This document shows, piece by piece, positions 34,066 to 42,670 of a DNA stretch of 64,000 nucleotides. Origin of the DNA: Halobellus inordinatus. GTDB lineage: Archaea; Halobacteriota; Halobacteria; Halobacteriales; Haloferacaceae. Position 1 is the stretch's first letter. Each line of letters opens with the position of its first letter. The position numbers and the translations under genes were made by a program. The notes under the pieces are model-generated. The model ran no database searches. It saw only the letters and a program-made list of their open reading frames with translations, and was not told the DNA's origin. The DNA is taken from assembly GCF_024464655.1 (NCBI RefSeq), contig NZ_JANHAV010000004.1:62001-126000 (forward strand), written 5' to 3'.

Positions 34066-34824
34066 TCACGACAGCTCCTGACCGCAGTTACGACAGAAGT
34101 TCGGTAGGGGCTCGGTAGTGATCTCTCGCCCGCACTCTGGGCAGAACGTCGATGTGGTCGCCCCTTGTGATCCGGGTTCCACTGCGCTTGTCGATGCTCG
34201 GGCTTCCGCCATCGCCTCAACGGCGAATTGAAGCGACTCTTCGATCTCGTCGTCGCCAATGTGGCGTTCAAGTTCAGCTGCGTCCTGCTCGTCAATTAGT
34301 CGTGGGGCTGTCTGCGCGATCCGTCCAAGCGTTCGTGCCATCTGGGCACGGGCATCGGGAAACTCTTCGGAACCAATTCCGTGCACGAGCGTTCGGACAA
34401 CTCCGGTGTTGGCGAGGACTTCAGGGGATTCAGTGCCGATAGCACCGAGTACCTCGGCCGCGTTCGCGCGGATCCACTCGTTACGATCGTTGAGGGCCTG
34501 CACAACGTTGGTGATCGCAGTCGTCTCAGCAATCCGAGCAGGCGAATGCTGTGCAAGAGTGCCAATGGTATCCAGTGTAAACGTTCGGACGTTCACGTCA
34601 CTGTTCTGCAACGATAAAAGGACAGACCCGATGGTATCGGTGACGAGCTCGGGCTGCTCGGTGGCAACGATCGATAAGGTCTGCGCGGCGGCGGTCTGCG
34701 TGTCTCCAGAAGTCTGCCTGGCCAGCGTAGCGAGTACCTCAACGTCCTCTTTGTCGGCATTCGCGGGCGATCTCTCGACTGTATCAAGCGTCTGTCGCTG
34801 CCGAGCAGTGAGCGTGTCGGGCAT
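34066..34824 (-). CDS. HEAT-repeat protein with C-terminal zinc ribbon
   Basis: A 252-residue protein. Residues about 20-200 are helical repeats of about 38 residues (LLSLQNSDVNVRTFTLDTIG, VVQALNDRNEWIRANAAEVL, LVHGIGSEEFPDARAQMART), typical of HEAT/Armadillo scaffolds. The end carries a zinc ribbon, CPECGREI...CRNCGQELS. Probably a protein- or nucleic-acid-binding scaffold; partner unknown. Confidence 0.75.
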   Translation of the reverse strand: MPDTLTARQRQTLDTVERSPANADKEDVEVLATLARQTSGDTQTAAAQTLSIVATEQPELVTDTIGSVLLSLQNSDVNVRTFTLDTIGTLAQHSPARIAETTAITNVVQALNDRNEWIRANAAEVLGAIGTESPEVLANTGVVRTLVHGIGSEEFPDARAQMARTLGRIAQTAPRLIDEQDAAELERHIGDDEIEESLQFAVEAMAEARASTSAVEPGSQGATTSTFCPECGREITTEPLPNFCRNCGQELS

Positions 34825-34834
34825 TCAGCTACTG

Positions 34835-34914
34835 ATAGGGGTTATCGTAAGTCGTCATAGATTTCTCGCCGGACAGTACGGCGAGAATCTCCGAACAGTG
34901 ACGATAAGCCCTAT
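34835..34914. mobile_element. 80-bp palindromic MITE-like element, copy B
   Basis: The reverse complement matches copy A (7961-8040) at 72 of 80 positions, and both are exactly 80 bases. The ends ataggg(g)ttatcg and cgataa(g)ccctat are inverted. The inner hairpin tctcgccgg...cggcgaga is retained. It lies 10 bases upstream of the HEAT-repeat gene start, where it may affect that gene's promoter. Confidence 0.8.
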
Positions 34915-35011
34915 GAGTTGGTACAGCGACACTTTAAGCAAATGGAGCAGTCAGATTCTCGGGCCGCATAGCGCGCCGAGATCCAAACACAGGAATGTGA
35001 ACTACCCCTGA

Positions 35012-35806
35012 CTACTCACTTGTTTCCCACTCTGGACGTGGCGTCGGCGACGGGAGTTCATCGACCGCAGTTCGAAGTTCGTCTTCTGTCGTCCACGTGA
35101 AGCACCGATCGTGGAGTTCGAATTTGCGGAATTTGTTGAGATGAACCCAACTGTACGTTGCTGGTTCTGCTCCATCATCCACCCGGTCCTCGATCACACT
35201 CCGAATCTTCTGTTCGTCGATGTCGAGACCGCTATCTTGTGCGCGATCAACGAGCGATTCGATCTTCGATTGGACCTCATCTTCCGACAAATCGTCTGCG
35301 AACGCAATCTCGAGGGCGGCCTGAATGACGTGCTGTTTCGATTTAAGATTCGTATCAGTTACCCACAGATAATCACGCGGGAACACGTACGACTTGCGGA
35401 AATACGGTGGGTCATCAATTTCGCCCAATTCAGGAGCTTCACCACCGCTTTCCTTCTCGAAGACACCGACAATATAGTCTGTATAGGTCGCGAGCAACAA
35501 AAACATCACATCGAACGTATTGAGCCGGTCTGTCGGGAGCTCGAGGAGATCACCCATAATGAATGGATAGGCACCGAGCTGCTTCGTGAGTTCGTTCTGG
35601 ACGGCGCGAAGCCGGCGGATATAGGGGTCGCGATAGCTCCCCAGGATGAAATACGACGTTCGCTGACTCCAGAGATACGGCAATTCACGCTGGGTGAACC
35701 GCCAGATCTCTCGTTTCTCTGCTGGCTCAAGTGCGATGCCCCCGATGGCCTCGTGAACGACAGTCATAATATCCGCAGCATCCGGCGGAGGGCTTGGATC
35801 GGTCAT
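35012..35806 (-). CDS. Hypothetical protein with possible nucleotide-binding N-terminal fold
   Basis: The ATG at 35806 (MTDPSPPPDAADIMTVVHEA) gives 264 residues. Residues about 45-150 show a strand-helix pattern starting SYFILGSYRDPYIRRLRAVQ and later GVFEKESGGEAPELG. This loosely recalls TIR-like or deoxyribosyltransferase-like proteins, which also have an ILGSYR-type first strand. That similarity is by eye only. The C-terminal 100 residues are charged and helical. It diverges from a winged-helix regulator with a gap of 115 bases, so they may be functionally paired. Confidence 0.55.
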   Translation of the reverse strand: MTDPSPPPDAADIMTVVHEAIGGIALEPAEKREIWRFTQRELPYLWSQRTSYFILGSYRDPYIRRLRAVQNELTKQLGAYPFIMGDLLELPTDRLNTFDVMFLLLATYTDYIVGVFEKESGGEAPELGEIDDPPYFRKSYVFPRDYLWVTDTNLKSKQHVIQAALEIAFADDLSEDEVQSKIESLVDRAQDSGLDIDEQKIRSVIEDRVDDGAEPATYSWVHLNKFRKFELHDRCFTWTTEDELRTAVDELPSPTPRPEWETSE

Positions 35807-35921
35807 TAACTCTCGGTTCAAACCACTGCAGCTTATCTCTTCTGAACCACTTTGGCTTTTTCTGGCTTTACCAACTTGGACAATCCTAACTGTTATAGCA
35901 CCGTCCGGCATACCCCTACGT

Positions 35922-36410
35922 ATGAGCGAAACCGACACCGGCGCGGCCGATGCGGGGCCGTTTGCGGAACAGCAGCGGCTGTTCGAGCTGCTGTCCCAAG
36001 ATACGCGCCATCTCATCATTCAGGAGCTGCTGGGCCATCCCGCTCATCTGATGTCGCTCGCTGAACTCGAGTATATGACTGGGAAGAGTCAGGCGGCTAT
36101 CAAAGATCAGCTAGAGACGCTGATCGACGCCGGACTCCTCGCACGCTACACGTACGAACCGAGCGAAAAGAAACGTGATCTCCCCGCCCAGTTCTACGGG
36201 CTCACGGAACGAGGTGTCGAGGTACTCCACGACTACAAGTATCTCCGTGGCCTCCCGGTTGCTCGCGCGCTCTACGAAAACACGCGCAAGACCGAAAAAA
36301 TCGAGCGCCACGAATCGGCCCCCCGACCGGAGCTTCCTGATGCTGTTGCGGAGGCCCTCGAGTTCGACGAACCCGATCTCGACGCCGTTGATGTCGGCAC
36401 AGACCGATAG
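35922..36410 (+). CDS. Winged-helix (ArsR-like) transcription regulator
   Basis: A 162-residue protein. Residues about 20-100 form a winged helix: LFELLSQDTRHLIIQELLGH, then AELEYMTGKSQAAIKDQLET as the recognition region, and YGLTERGVEVLHDYKYLRGL as the wing and following helix. No metal-binding Cys cluster is present. It diverges from the 35012-35806 gene, and autoregulation of the shared 115-base gap is likely by analogy. Confidence 0.8.
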   Translation: MSETDTGAADAGPFAEQQRLFELLSQDTRHLIIQELLGHPAHLMSLAELEYMTGKSQAAIKDQLETLIDAGLLARYTYEPSEKKRDLPAQFYGLTERGVEVLHDYKYLRGLPVARALYENTRKTEKIERHESAPRPELPDAVAEALEFDEPDLDAVDVGTDR

Positions 36411-36572
36411 TTCGTCGTCGAACAGCACCGTTCTCAACACCGGAGAGTCAAATTCTCCCTGTACTGTTGGTACGCGTGCTTTCTCTGGAAAAGTCAACGC
36501 TGCCATTCCACCGAATCGTTTTCACGACACGCTTTAGCGAAGATATATTTCCGAGTAATTGGAAGATGTAAT

Positions 36573-37775
36573 ATGAGTTCTTCTATGATCTGCTTTCGGT
36601 GTGGAGAGCACTACGACGACGAGACACGCGTGCGATGTGTATGCGGTGAACCGCTCTGGTTCGACACTCCTAGTACGGACTTTACCTGGTCAGACAGTCC
36701 AGAGATGGGGGGTATGTGGCGCTATGAGGCGTTACTCCCGGTCGAGAAGCCCAACGGAATCGCGCGCGCTGCGGGCGGGACCCCGCTACTCAGAAGCGAG
36801 GCACTTGATGACGCTGCGGGGTGTCGAGTGTACGTCAAAGATGAGGGCGAAAACCAGACTGGCGCGTACAAGGACCGAGGGAGTGCGGTGGCGGTTCCAC
36901 ACGCCATCGAGAAAGGGGCCGATGTCATCGGTACCATTTCGTACGGAAATATGGCGATAAGCACTGCCGCTCACGCAGCCAGTCTGGGCCGAGAGTGTGT
37001 CGTATTAGTCCCCGACGAGATCTCGTCGGTCCGGTTAGAGCTTATTGCACAATATGAGCCGACGATTGTGCAGGTCAGCGGCGACTACGGAGCCCTGTAT
37101 TCAGATGCGTTATCACTGCCGGAATCACTCCCGATATCGATTCTCGTCAGCGATGCGCCAGCTCGCATTAGCGGGTACAAAACAGCAGTGTTCGAGATAT
37201 ACGAGTCACTCGCTCCGGAGACGCCTGATGCGATCGTGCTGCCGGTGAGTTCGGGAGGGTTTGCGTCAGGGATCTGGCGTGGACTTCGAAACCTCGAGTC
37301 GATCGGCTTACTTAGCGAGCTACCGCGGCTGTATCTCGTCCAGACCGCCGCTGCCGATCCGCTGACACAAGCCTTCGAAACTGGTGCGACCGAACCAACG
37401 GCCCTCTCACCCGACGAAACTGGCGAGACAATTGCCCACTCGATCGGAAATCCGGATCCACCAAGCGGCACTCGTGCGCTCGCGGCTGTCCGCGAAACGA
37501 ACGGGGCGGTGGTGTCGGTCTCCGATGAGGAGATTCAGACAGCCCAACGACGGTTCGCTGTTGCTGGCGGCTTCTCTGTCGAGCCGGCGGCAGCAACGCC
37601 GTTGGCGGGCGTCACACGTCTTTCCGAGCGCGGTGAAATTACGTCCGATGAATCGGTCGTGTTAGTGCCGACTGGGACGGGATTCAAAGAACTTGGGACT
37701 GGCAACGCGTCGGTCCAAACTGAGATCACAAGTAGAGCGGACCTGCCGGAGTTACTCGATTCTATACTTGAGTAG
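36573..37775 (+). CDS. Threonine-synthase-like PLP enzyme
   Basis: A 400-residue fold-type II PLP protein. An N-terminal zinc-ribbon-like segment (CFRCGEHY...CVCGEPLW) is typical of archaeal threonine synthases. The PLP lysine is in ENQTGAYKDRGSAV near residue 100, ISYGNMAIST binds the substrate and VLPVSSGGFASG holds the PLP phosphate. Threonine synthase converts O-phosphohomoserine to threonine. The TGAYKDRG box in place of the common SFKDRG suggests a divergent paralogue, so a different amino-acid substrate is possible. Confidence 0.78.
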   Translation: MSSSMICFRCGEHYDDETRVRCVCGEPLWFDTPSTDFTWSDSPEMGGMWRYEALLPVEKPNGIARAAGGTPLLRSEALDDAAGCRVYVKDEGENQTGAYKDRGSAVAVPHAIEKGADVIGTISYGNMAISTAAHAASLGRECVVLVPDEISSVRLELIAQYEPTIVQVSGDYGALYSDALSLPESLPISILVSDAPARISGYKTAVFEIYESLAPETPDAIVLPVSSGGFASGIWRGLRNLESIGLLSELPRLYLVQTAAADPLTQAFETGATEPTALSPDETGETIAHSIGNPDPPSGTRALAAVRETNGAVVSVSDEEIQTAQRRFAVAGGFSVEPAAATPLAGVTRLSERGEITSDESVVLVPTGTGFKELGTGNASVQTEITSRADLPELLDSILE

Positions 37776-37839
37776 AATCAAGCTGAACGCTTCAACATTT
37801 GGAGCACTAACAGTTGTTGGACTGTTTGTCGTTGGGGAA

Positions 37840-39260
37840 TGTTGATGGCATCTTCGACACTCGTCATGTCAACTACCCCGCCCTACTCGCGCTGACGCGC
37901 TCGTTGAGGACGGGGCTTGTCCGTGAACTCGGCCTCGAACCCTTCCGGGTAGGCGGTAAATCCGCGCTTCGGTGTCACTGTTCCAGACTTGAGGGCAAGT
38001 TGACTGTTGCCCGTCCGCCGAGACGACTGTTGGCCTCGACGGACATACCGCAGTCCGATGTTCTTCGCCGCGTTGTAATCCGCGTTCGCTTCCAACCCAC
38101 ACTTCACGCACCGGAAGTCGTTTCGAGTCGGGCGGTTCTCATCCGCCGTGAACCCACACTCGGCGCACCGCTGAGACGTGTACGCCGACCCCACTTGCGT
38201 CACCGAGATACCCTCTGCCTCGGCTTTGTACGCTACTTGCTCGTAGAGCGTTCTGAACGCCCACTTGTGCCCCCACGACGCACCCGTTCGGTCGCGGATG
38301 TCCGTCAAGTCCTCGAACGCAATTATGTCACATTCATAGCGGAGTGCTTCATCTACGATCGCATTGGACGCTTGGTGTAGCACATCCCGGACGTAGCGAA
38401 GTTCACGGCCACTCGACCGTTCGAGTGTCCGGTGGGCGCTTCGCGTCCCGGTCTGTTGGAGTCCGGCACGTACCTTCTCAAACTCACGGAGGTCGTGGGT
38501 TAGCTTCCGCCCGCTGAAGAAGTACGCCGTACTGGTGACGGCGAGGTTTTCGATCCCGAGATCAACCCCGAGGACCGTTCCGTCCTCGGCGGTGTTCCGC
38601 TCGGCGTCGGTCTTGGGTCGACGAAAGCCGATATGCAAGAAGTACTCGCCGTCACGGGCGGTGAGCGTGCTTTCCGTGACACTCCACTCGTCGGAGTCAA
38701 GGTACTTGTGTTGGTAGCCGTCGTCGGCATCGGGCAGCGCAAGGTCACACCGGACGCGACTCTCCGTGGTGGAGAGCGACACCGTGTCGTCGTCGAACAA
38801 CGTCATAGTCCGCGTATCGTATTTCACGGTCGGTGCGGTGAAGGTGGGCTTGCTGACCGTCTTGCCTTCCGAGCGGCGTTCGAGACAACCGGTGATGGCT
38901 TGGGCGGCTTGGTGGGTGGCGAGAATCGTGTGCTGACTCCCGAGGCCGGTGTGTTCGCGTACGTCGTCGTAGGCGAGGGGCTGGACGTCGCTTTTGGCGT
39001 TGCAGACGTTCCACGCCATATCGGTGGCGAGTTGGCAGCCACGCTTCCACTCGGAGATGGTTTCTTCGAGGAGGGCGCGTTGCTCGTCCGTAACTTCGAG
39101 ACGAGTGATTGCCGTCCGACGCACGTAGTCGTCTGCCACAATTTCAATGTAGCAAGATGACTACTTATAATTAGGTGGTTGTGATTTATACGAACGCGCT
39201 CCTCCCCTCCCTACTCGCTCCCTCGGGTCGCTCCTTGAGGAAGGGGACTCCGCGCTACCG
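37840..39260 (-). mobile_element. IS605-type element with tnpB only (copy 3)
   Basis: The tnpB gene lies between end hairpins: at about 37874-37917 (ccccgcc...ggacgggg, overlapping the 3' end of tnpB) and at about 39196-39248 (ctcccctccctactcgctcc...ttgaggaagggga). No tnpA is present. Outer boundaries are approximate. Confidence 0.6.
37883..39139 (-). CDS. tnpB: TnpB RNA-guided nuclease, copy 3
   Basis: A 418-residue TnpB. RuvC residues are in VLGVDLGIENLAVTSTAYFF near residue 190, IIAFEDLTDIRDRTG near 280 and NADYNAAKNIGLRYVRRG near 370. The zinc ribbon is CAECGFTADENRP...CVKCGLE. Full length and apparently active. The last codons (RPQRARQRE) are encoded within the end hairpin, where the guide RNA scaffold would also be made. 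Confidence 0.92.
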   Translation of the reverse strand: MADDYVRRTAITRLEVTDEQRALLEETISEWKRGCQLATDMAWNVCNAKSDVQPLAYDDVREHTGLGSQHTILATHQAAQAITGCLERRSEGKTVSKPTFTAPTVKYDTRTMTLFDDDTVSLSTTESRVRCDLALPDADDGYQHKYLDSDEWSVTESTLTARDGEYFLHIGFRRPKTDAERNTAEDGTVLGVDLGIENLAVTSTAYFFSGRKLTHDLREFEKVRAGLQQTGTRSAHRTLERSSGRELRYVRDVLHQASNAIVDEALRYECDIIAFEDLTDIRDRTGASWGHKWAFRTLYEQVAYKAEAEGISVTQVGSAYTSQRCAECGFTADENRPTRNDFRCVKCGLEANADYNAAKNIGLRYVRRGQQSSRRTGNSQLALKSGTVTPKRGFTAYPEGFEAEFTDKPRPQRARQRE

Positions 39261-39797
39261 CTTCAGTTGAACAACCGCTCAGTAAACGACCAGATTTGGA
39301 TTATGCTCCAGACTGTCATATACAGCGCCCGTATTATACCAATCGTGAAGGGTGACTGTGAGTCGACGCCGCGTGAGCTACTTGCCGATTTACGGTGGTG
39401 TCGATACGGTGAATCTCGCGGATACGACCCTCAGCTTCCAGTCCTGGAATGCAACTGGTGGTGGACCTTCATCGCGAATGTGTCAGGGGAATGTGAACGA
39501 GTTTCGATCCAAATACGCCAGAAATCTGTCGACTCAGTGTTCGTCACTCCGCAGCCTCACAGACTCTTCCGGACCTCCACTTAAATATGTTATAAGGTTA
39601 AGATACAACTCAATGCGGGTACGGGTCGTCAACTGTGTCGCATGGTAGCGAGAACCCGCGCTGACGACCGAGACAGAGCGACCGAACTAGAACTCTACCT
39701 CCCCGCCAGGGCCACCTCGCCGGTCGAAGCCGGTCGATTCGAGCGTCTCTGGGGACAGCTGTTCAACAACGGCGTAGGACCACAGACATAGATAATA
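39261..39797. other. Intergenic, no gene recognised
   Basis: Short frames here lack motifs or haloarchaeal codon bias. An A/T-rich segment near 39583-39606 may hold a promoter. The rest looks like decayed flank of the tnpB element. Confidence 0.4.
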
Positions 39798-41165
39798 ATG
39801 CCTGGAAATCAACACCATCCGAACTACCCCAGCGTCGACCAATCGGACCGCACCATTCCCAGAAATCTGCGTCAATCAGGCGACGCAGACATCAATCTCG
39901 TGATTTCGAACCGAGTCCGGAAGTCGCCATTCTGGCATCTTTCCGTCAAGGAAGGCTGTCACGAGGCGACGGTGTACAACCATATGTATCACCCTCGGGC
40001 GTTCATCGACCCCGAAGACGGAGGGTCGGAAGCCGAGTACGAACTGCTGGTCAACGACGTAGCGCTGTGGGACGTCGCAGTCGAACGCCAGATTCGTGTT
40101 AAAGGGCCCGACGCAGAGGCATTCGTCAACTACGTCATCACGCGGGATGCGACTGACATCGAGCCGATGCGTGGCAAGTACGCCATCTGTTGCAACGATG
40201 ACGGTGGCATCCTCAACGATTTCGTCCTGTTGCGTCCCGACGACGACGAGTTCTGGTTTTCCATCGCCGATTCGGACCTACTGCAGTGGTTGCAAGGGGT
40301 CACAATTGGGAACGACTTCGAGGTCGACGTCGACGAGATCGACGTCTCGCCGATGCAGATTCAGGGCCCGAAATCGCCCGACGTGATCGGGTCTCTCATC
40401 GATGACGCGGTCGAAGACGTACCGTACTACGGACTGTTGGAAGCGACTATCAACGACGTCCCGGTGTTGGTGAGCCAAACGGGCTTCTCCGGAGAGGCAG
40501 GGTTCGAGATATACGTCCGTGAAGCAACAACGAACGCCGAAGCAGTGTGGAACCCGGTACTCGAAACGGTCAAAGACCACGGTGGTGCCGCGGCGCCAGT
40601 AAACGGTCGTCGACGGATCGCTGCCGGAATCCTGTCGTTAGGGCAGGATATGGACCACGAGACGTCGCCTTTCCAGGTCAACCTCGGCTATCAGGTTCCC
40701 GACGATAAGGACGCGGACTACGTCGGCAAAGCCGAACTGGAACGTCAAAAGGAAGCCATCGAAAACGGCGAGTTCCCGTTCACGCACAAACTGGTTGGTC
40801 TGAAAATGGCAGGCGACCCGATTCTGGAATGGGCCTCGGACTACTGGCTCATCTCGGATCCAGAGACGAGCGACGAATGTGGCTACCTGACGTCGGCGGG
40901 GTGGAATCCGGATCTCGAGGCCAACCTCGGCCTCGGATTCGTGCCAGCAGAGAAACTACAGGCCGCGACCGACGTACCGCTCGACGACTCGATATACGAC
41001 GAGGACCTCGACCTGGAGTTCGAGGTACACCTCCCGGACGAGTACGCAGCGGAGCCCGGCGAACCAGTCTATGCGACGCTGGTGAAGGTGCCGTTCAAAG
41101 AGTCGGTCAACCCCAGTGCTCGCGAACAGGCCAAGATTCACGCCCGGGACGACGTGGACGAGTGA
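39798..41165 (+). CDS. DmdA-like tetrahydrofolate-dependent demethylase (GcvT family)
   Basis: A 455-residue GcvT-fold protein. The stretch VRKSPFWHLSVKEGCHEATV then YNHMYHPRAF, and LWDVAVERQIRVKGPDAEAF, FSIADSDLLQWLQG and DVSPMQIQGPKSPDVIG, resemble dimethylsulfoniopropionate demethylase DmdA more than glycine cleavage T-protein. Such enzymes move a methyl group from a sulfonium, methoxy or amine compound to tetrahydrofolate. The C-terminal 100 residues form the barrel seen in the family. It stands alone, next to no glycine cleavage gene. DMSP, methoxy-aromatic or methylamine substrates are all possible. Confidence 0.75.
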   Translation: MPGNQHHPNYPSVDQSDRTIPRNLRQSGDADINLVISNRVRKSPFWHLSVKEGCHEATVYNHMYHPRAFIDPEDGGSEAEYELLVNDVALWDVAVERQIRVKGPDAEAFVNYVITRDATDIEPMRGKYAICCNDDGGILNDFVLLRPDDDEFWFSIADSDLLQWLQGVTIGNDFEVDVDEIDVSPMQIQGPKSPDVIGSLIDDAVEDVPYYGLLEATINDVPVLVSQTGFSGEAGFEIYVREATTNAEAVWNPVLETVKDHGGAAAPVNGRRRIAAGILSLGQDMDHETSPFQVNLGYQVPDDKDADYVGKAELERQKEAIENGEFPFTHKLVGLKMAGDPILEWASDYWLISDPETSDECGYLTSAGWNPDLEANLGLGFVPAEKLQAATDVPLDDSIYDEDLDLEFEVHLPDEYAAEPGEPVYATLVKVPFKESVNPSAREQAKIHARDDVDE

Positions 41166-41246
41166 GGTCGTCTGCGCTGAATGACATCCCTCCAAGAATG
41201 TTATTTTATTGTGAGGAATTAAGTTCGACCGCAGTGAAGTTCCGGT

Positions 41247-41876
41247 ATGGTTCTCGCCCTCCACCACACTAAGCTTGAGCCTGTCAGCCGATTCTTCGGC
41301 GCGCTATCGGTCTTCACCGCTAGTGTCGCTGCGGGATGGCTCTGGAGTCCAAATCCGTTCAGGGATGTATTCTTCAGCGGGATCGTGCTGCTTGCCGTCC
41401 TTTTCAGTCTCCTTGGAATGTTCGGAGTATGGACGAATCATACTCCGATCGCTTGGATGGCCTCACTCTTGTTACTCGGGTTCACGGTTTTCGGAATGTG
41501 GTCGGCCGGACTGCTGTTCGTTCCTGCGGCGATATTTTTGGTTATCGCGACGATCGCTTCCCATCGAACCGGACCTCGGAGAACAGTCCAGCACGCGATA
41601 CGTGCCAACCCACCGACTGTCGCAGAACTCGTTTTGAAGGCAGTAGCCGGTGCCAGCGCCGGATTCGCCGGCGTGTGGATTACTTATTTCGGTGCCGTCA
41701 GACAGGAATTGTTTGGGGCGTGTGCGGCCGAAACGTTGTCGTGTGCGCTCACGGAGATGCATTGGGGGGCGGTCGGTCTGACGCTGTTTGGATTGGCAAC
41801 TATCGCTGTCGGCGGGTGGGCCCTCTGGAAGCAGATCTACATCGCTCGTGTGCTACGTCTCACTCGTTCAGGGTAG
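41247..41876 (+). CDS. Haloarchaeal membrane protein, unknown function
   Basis: A 209-residue protein with about five hydrophobic segments: residues about 10-27, 40-57, 62-95, 128-150 and 170-195. It ends in a basic tail, KQIYIARVLRLTRSG. No family motif recognised. A TATA-like ttattttattg lies about 36-46 bases before the ATG. It ends just before origin 2. Confidence 0.65.
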   Translation: MVLALHHTKLEPVSRFFGALSVFTASVAAGWLWSPNPFRDVFFSGIVLLAVLFSLLGMFGVWTNHTPIAWMASLLLLGFTVFGMWSAGLLFVPAAIFLVIATIASHRTGPRRTVQHAIRANPPTVAELVLKAVAGASAGFAGVWITYFGAVRQELFGACAAETLSCALTEMHWGAVGLTLFGLATIAVGGWALWKQIYIARVLRLTRSG

Positions 41877-42012
41877 CAGAGTACGGATCCAACTCGCGAC
41901 ACACCACAACTCACACCCGTCGCTTTTCTACGGTTCCTTTGCTAACGCTAGAGAGGTATTTTTAGCATCGAAACGGCAGAGGTGTCGGAGCCAACCCACA
42001 ATGATCCCTCAG

Positions 42013-42632
42013 ACACCACCTTGCAAGTGTTCTGCAGTTGTGGAGGATCGGGGTACTCGGGACTCAAACCGTGTTGGTTCGCTCGATTCCAAAAGAACAC
42101 TTGCAGAGAGGTGTTCCACAGCTCCTAGAGGCAGTACCAATCCCAACTCTCTGAACTCCGCTGAGGCTATCACAATCAGTTACAGGCCTCGAAAAGCCGA
42201 TTGATCAAATATTTCGAGATCGTTCACACGGGATCCCTAGTACCTACACACACACACCACCCTGCAAGTGTTCTGAGCGTCGGCAATGAGATACCAGATC
42301 ATATAGACAGAGACCAGTAGCATATAAATAAAATGGTTATCAGTTGTCTATATTCATATCGCACTGGTATAGACGCTTCTACGTTTTCTTTCTCTAGCTA
42401 TCATTCCATTATTTACTTTTTCAAAAAGATTTATATTATATTATAACGTGATATTCTAGTCAGTTGTAGCAGCAGTAGGCAGTAACTCTAGCTAGCGGAA
42501 AGGCCACTCCACGTTGAGAATGACGAGGAACTGCCCCCTCACACGCGAACTCTAAGAACACTTGCAGGGTGGTGTGTGTAGGTCCGAAAAACCGAGAGAC
42601 GCAAAACACTTGAAACACTTGCAGCCTGGTGC
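42013..42632. repeat. Origin 2: five upstream ORB-like repeats and A/T-rich stretch
   Basis: Matches to GAACACTTGCAGGGTGGTGT lie at 42013-42032 (reverse), 42095-42114, 42254-42273 (reverse), 42556-42575 and 42613-42632 (weaker). A strongly A/T-rich zone at about 42300-42460 (for example ttatattatattataac) between the third and fourth copies is a good candidate for duplex unwinding. Together with the initiator gene 39 bases further on this forms a probable origin. Confidence 0.78.
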
Positions 42633-42670
42633 TGGGTTTTATAACGACAGACGCTAAAACTGGGAGTAAG

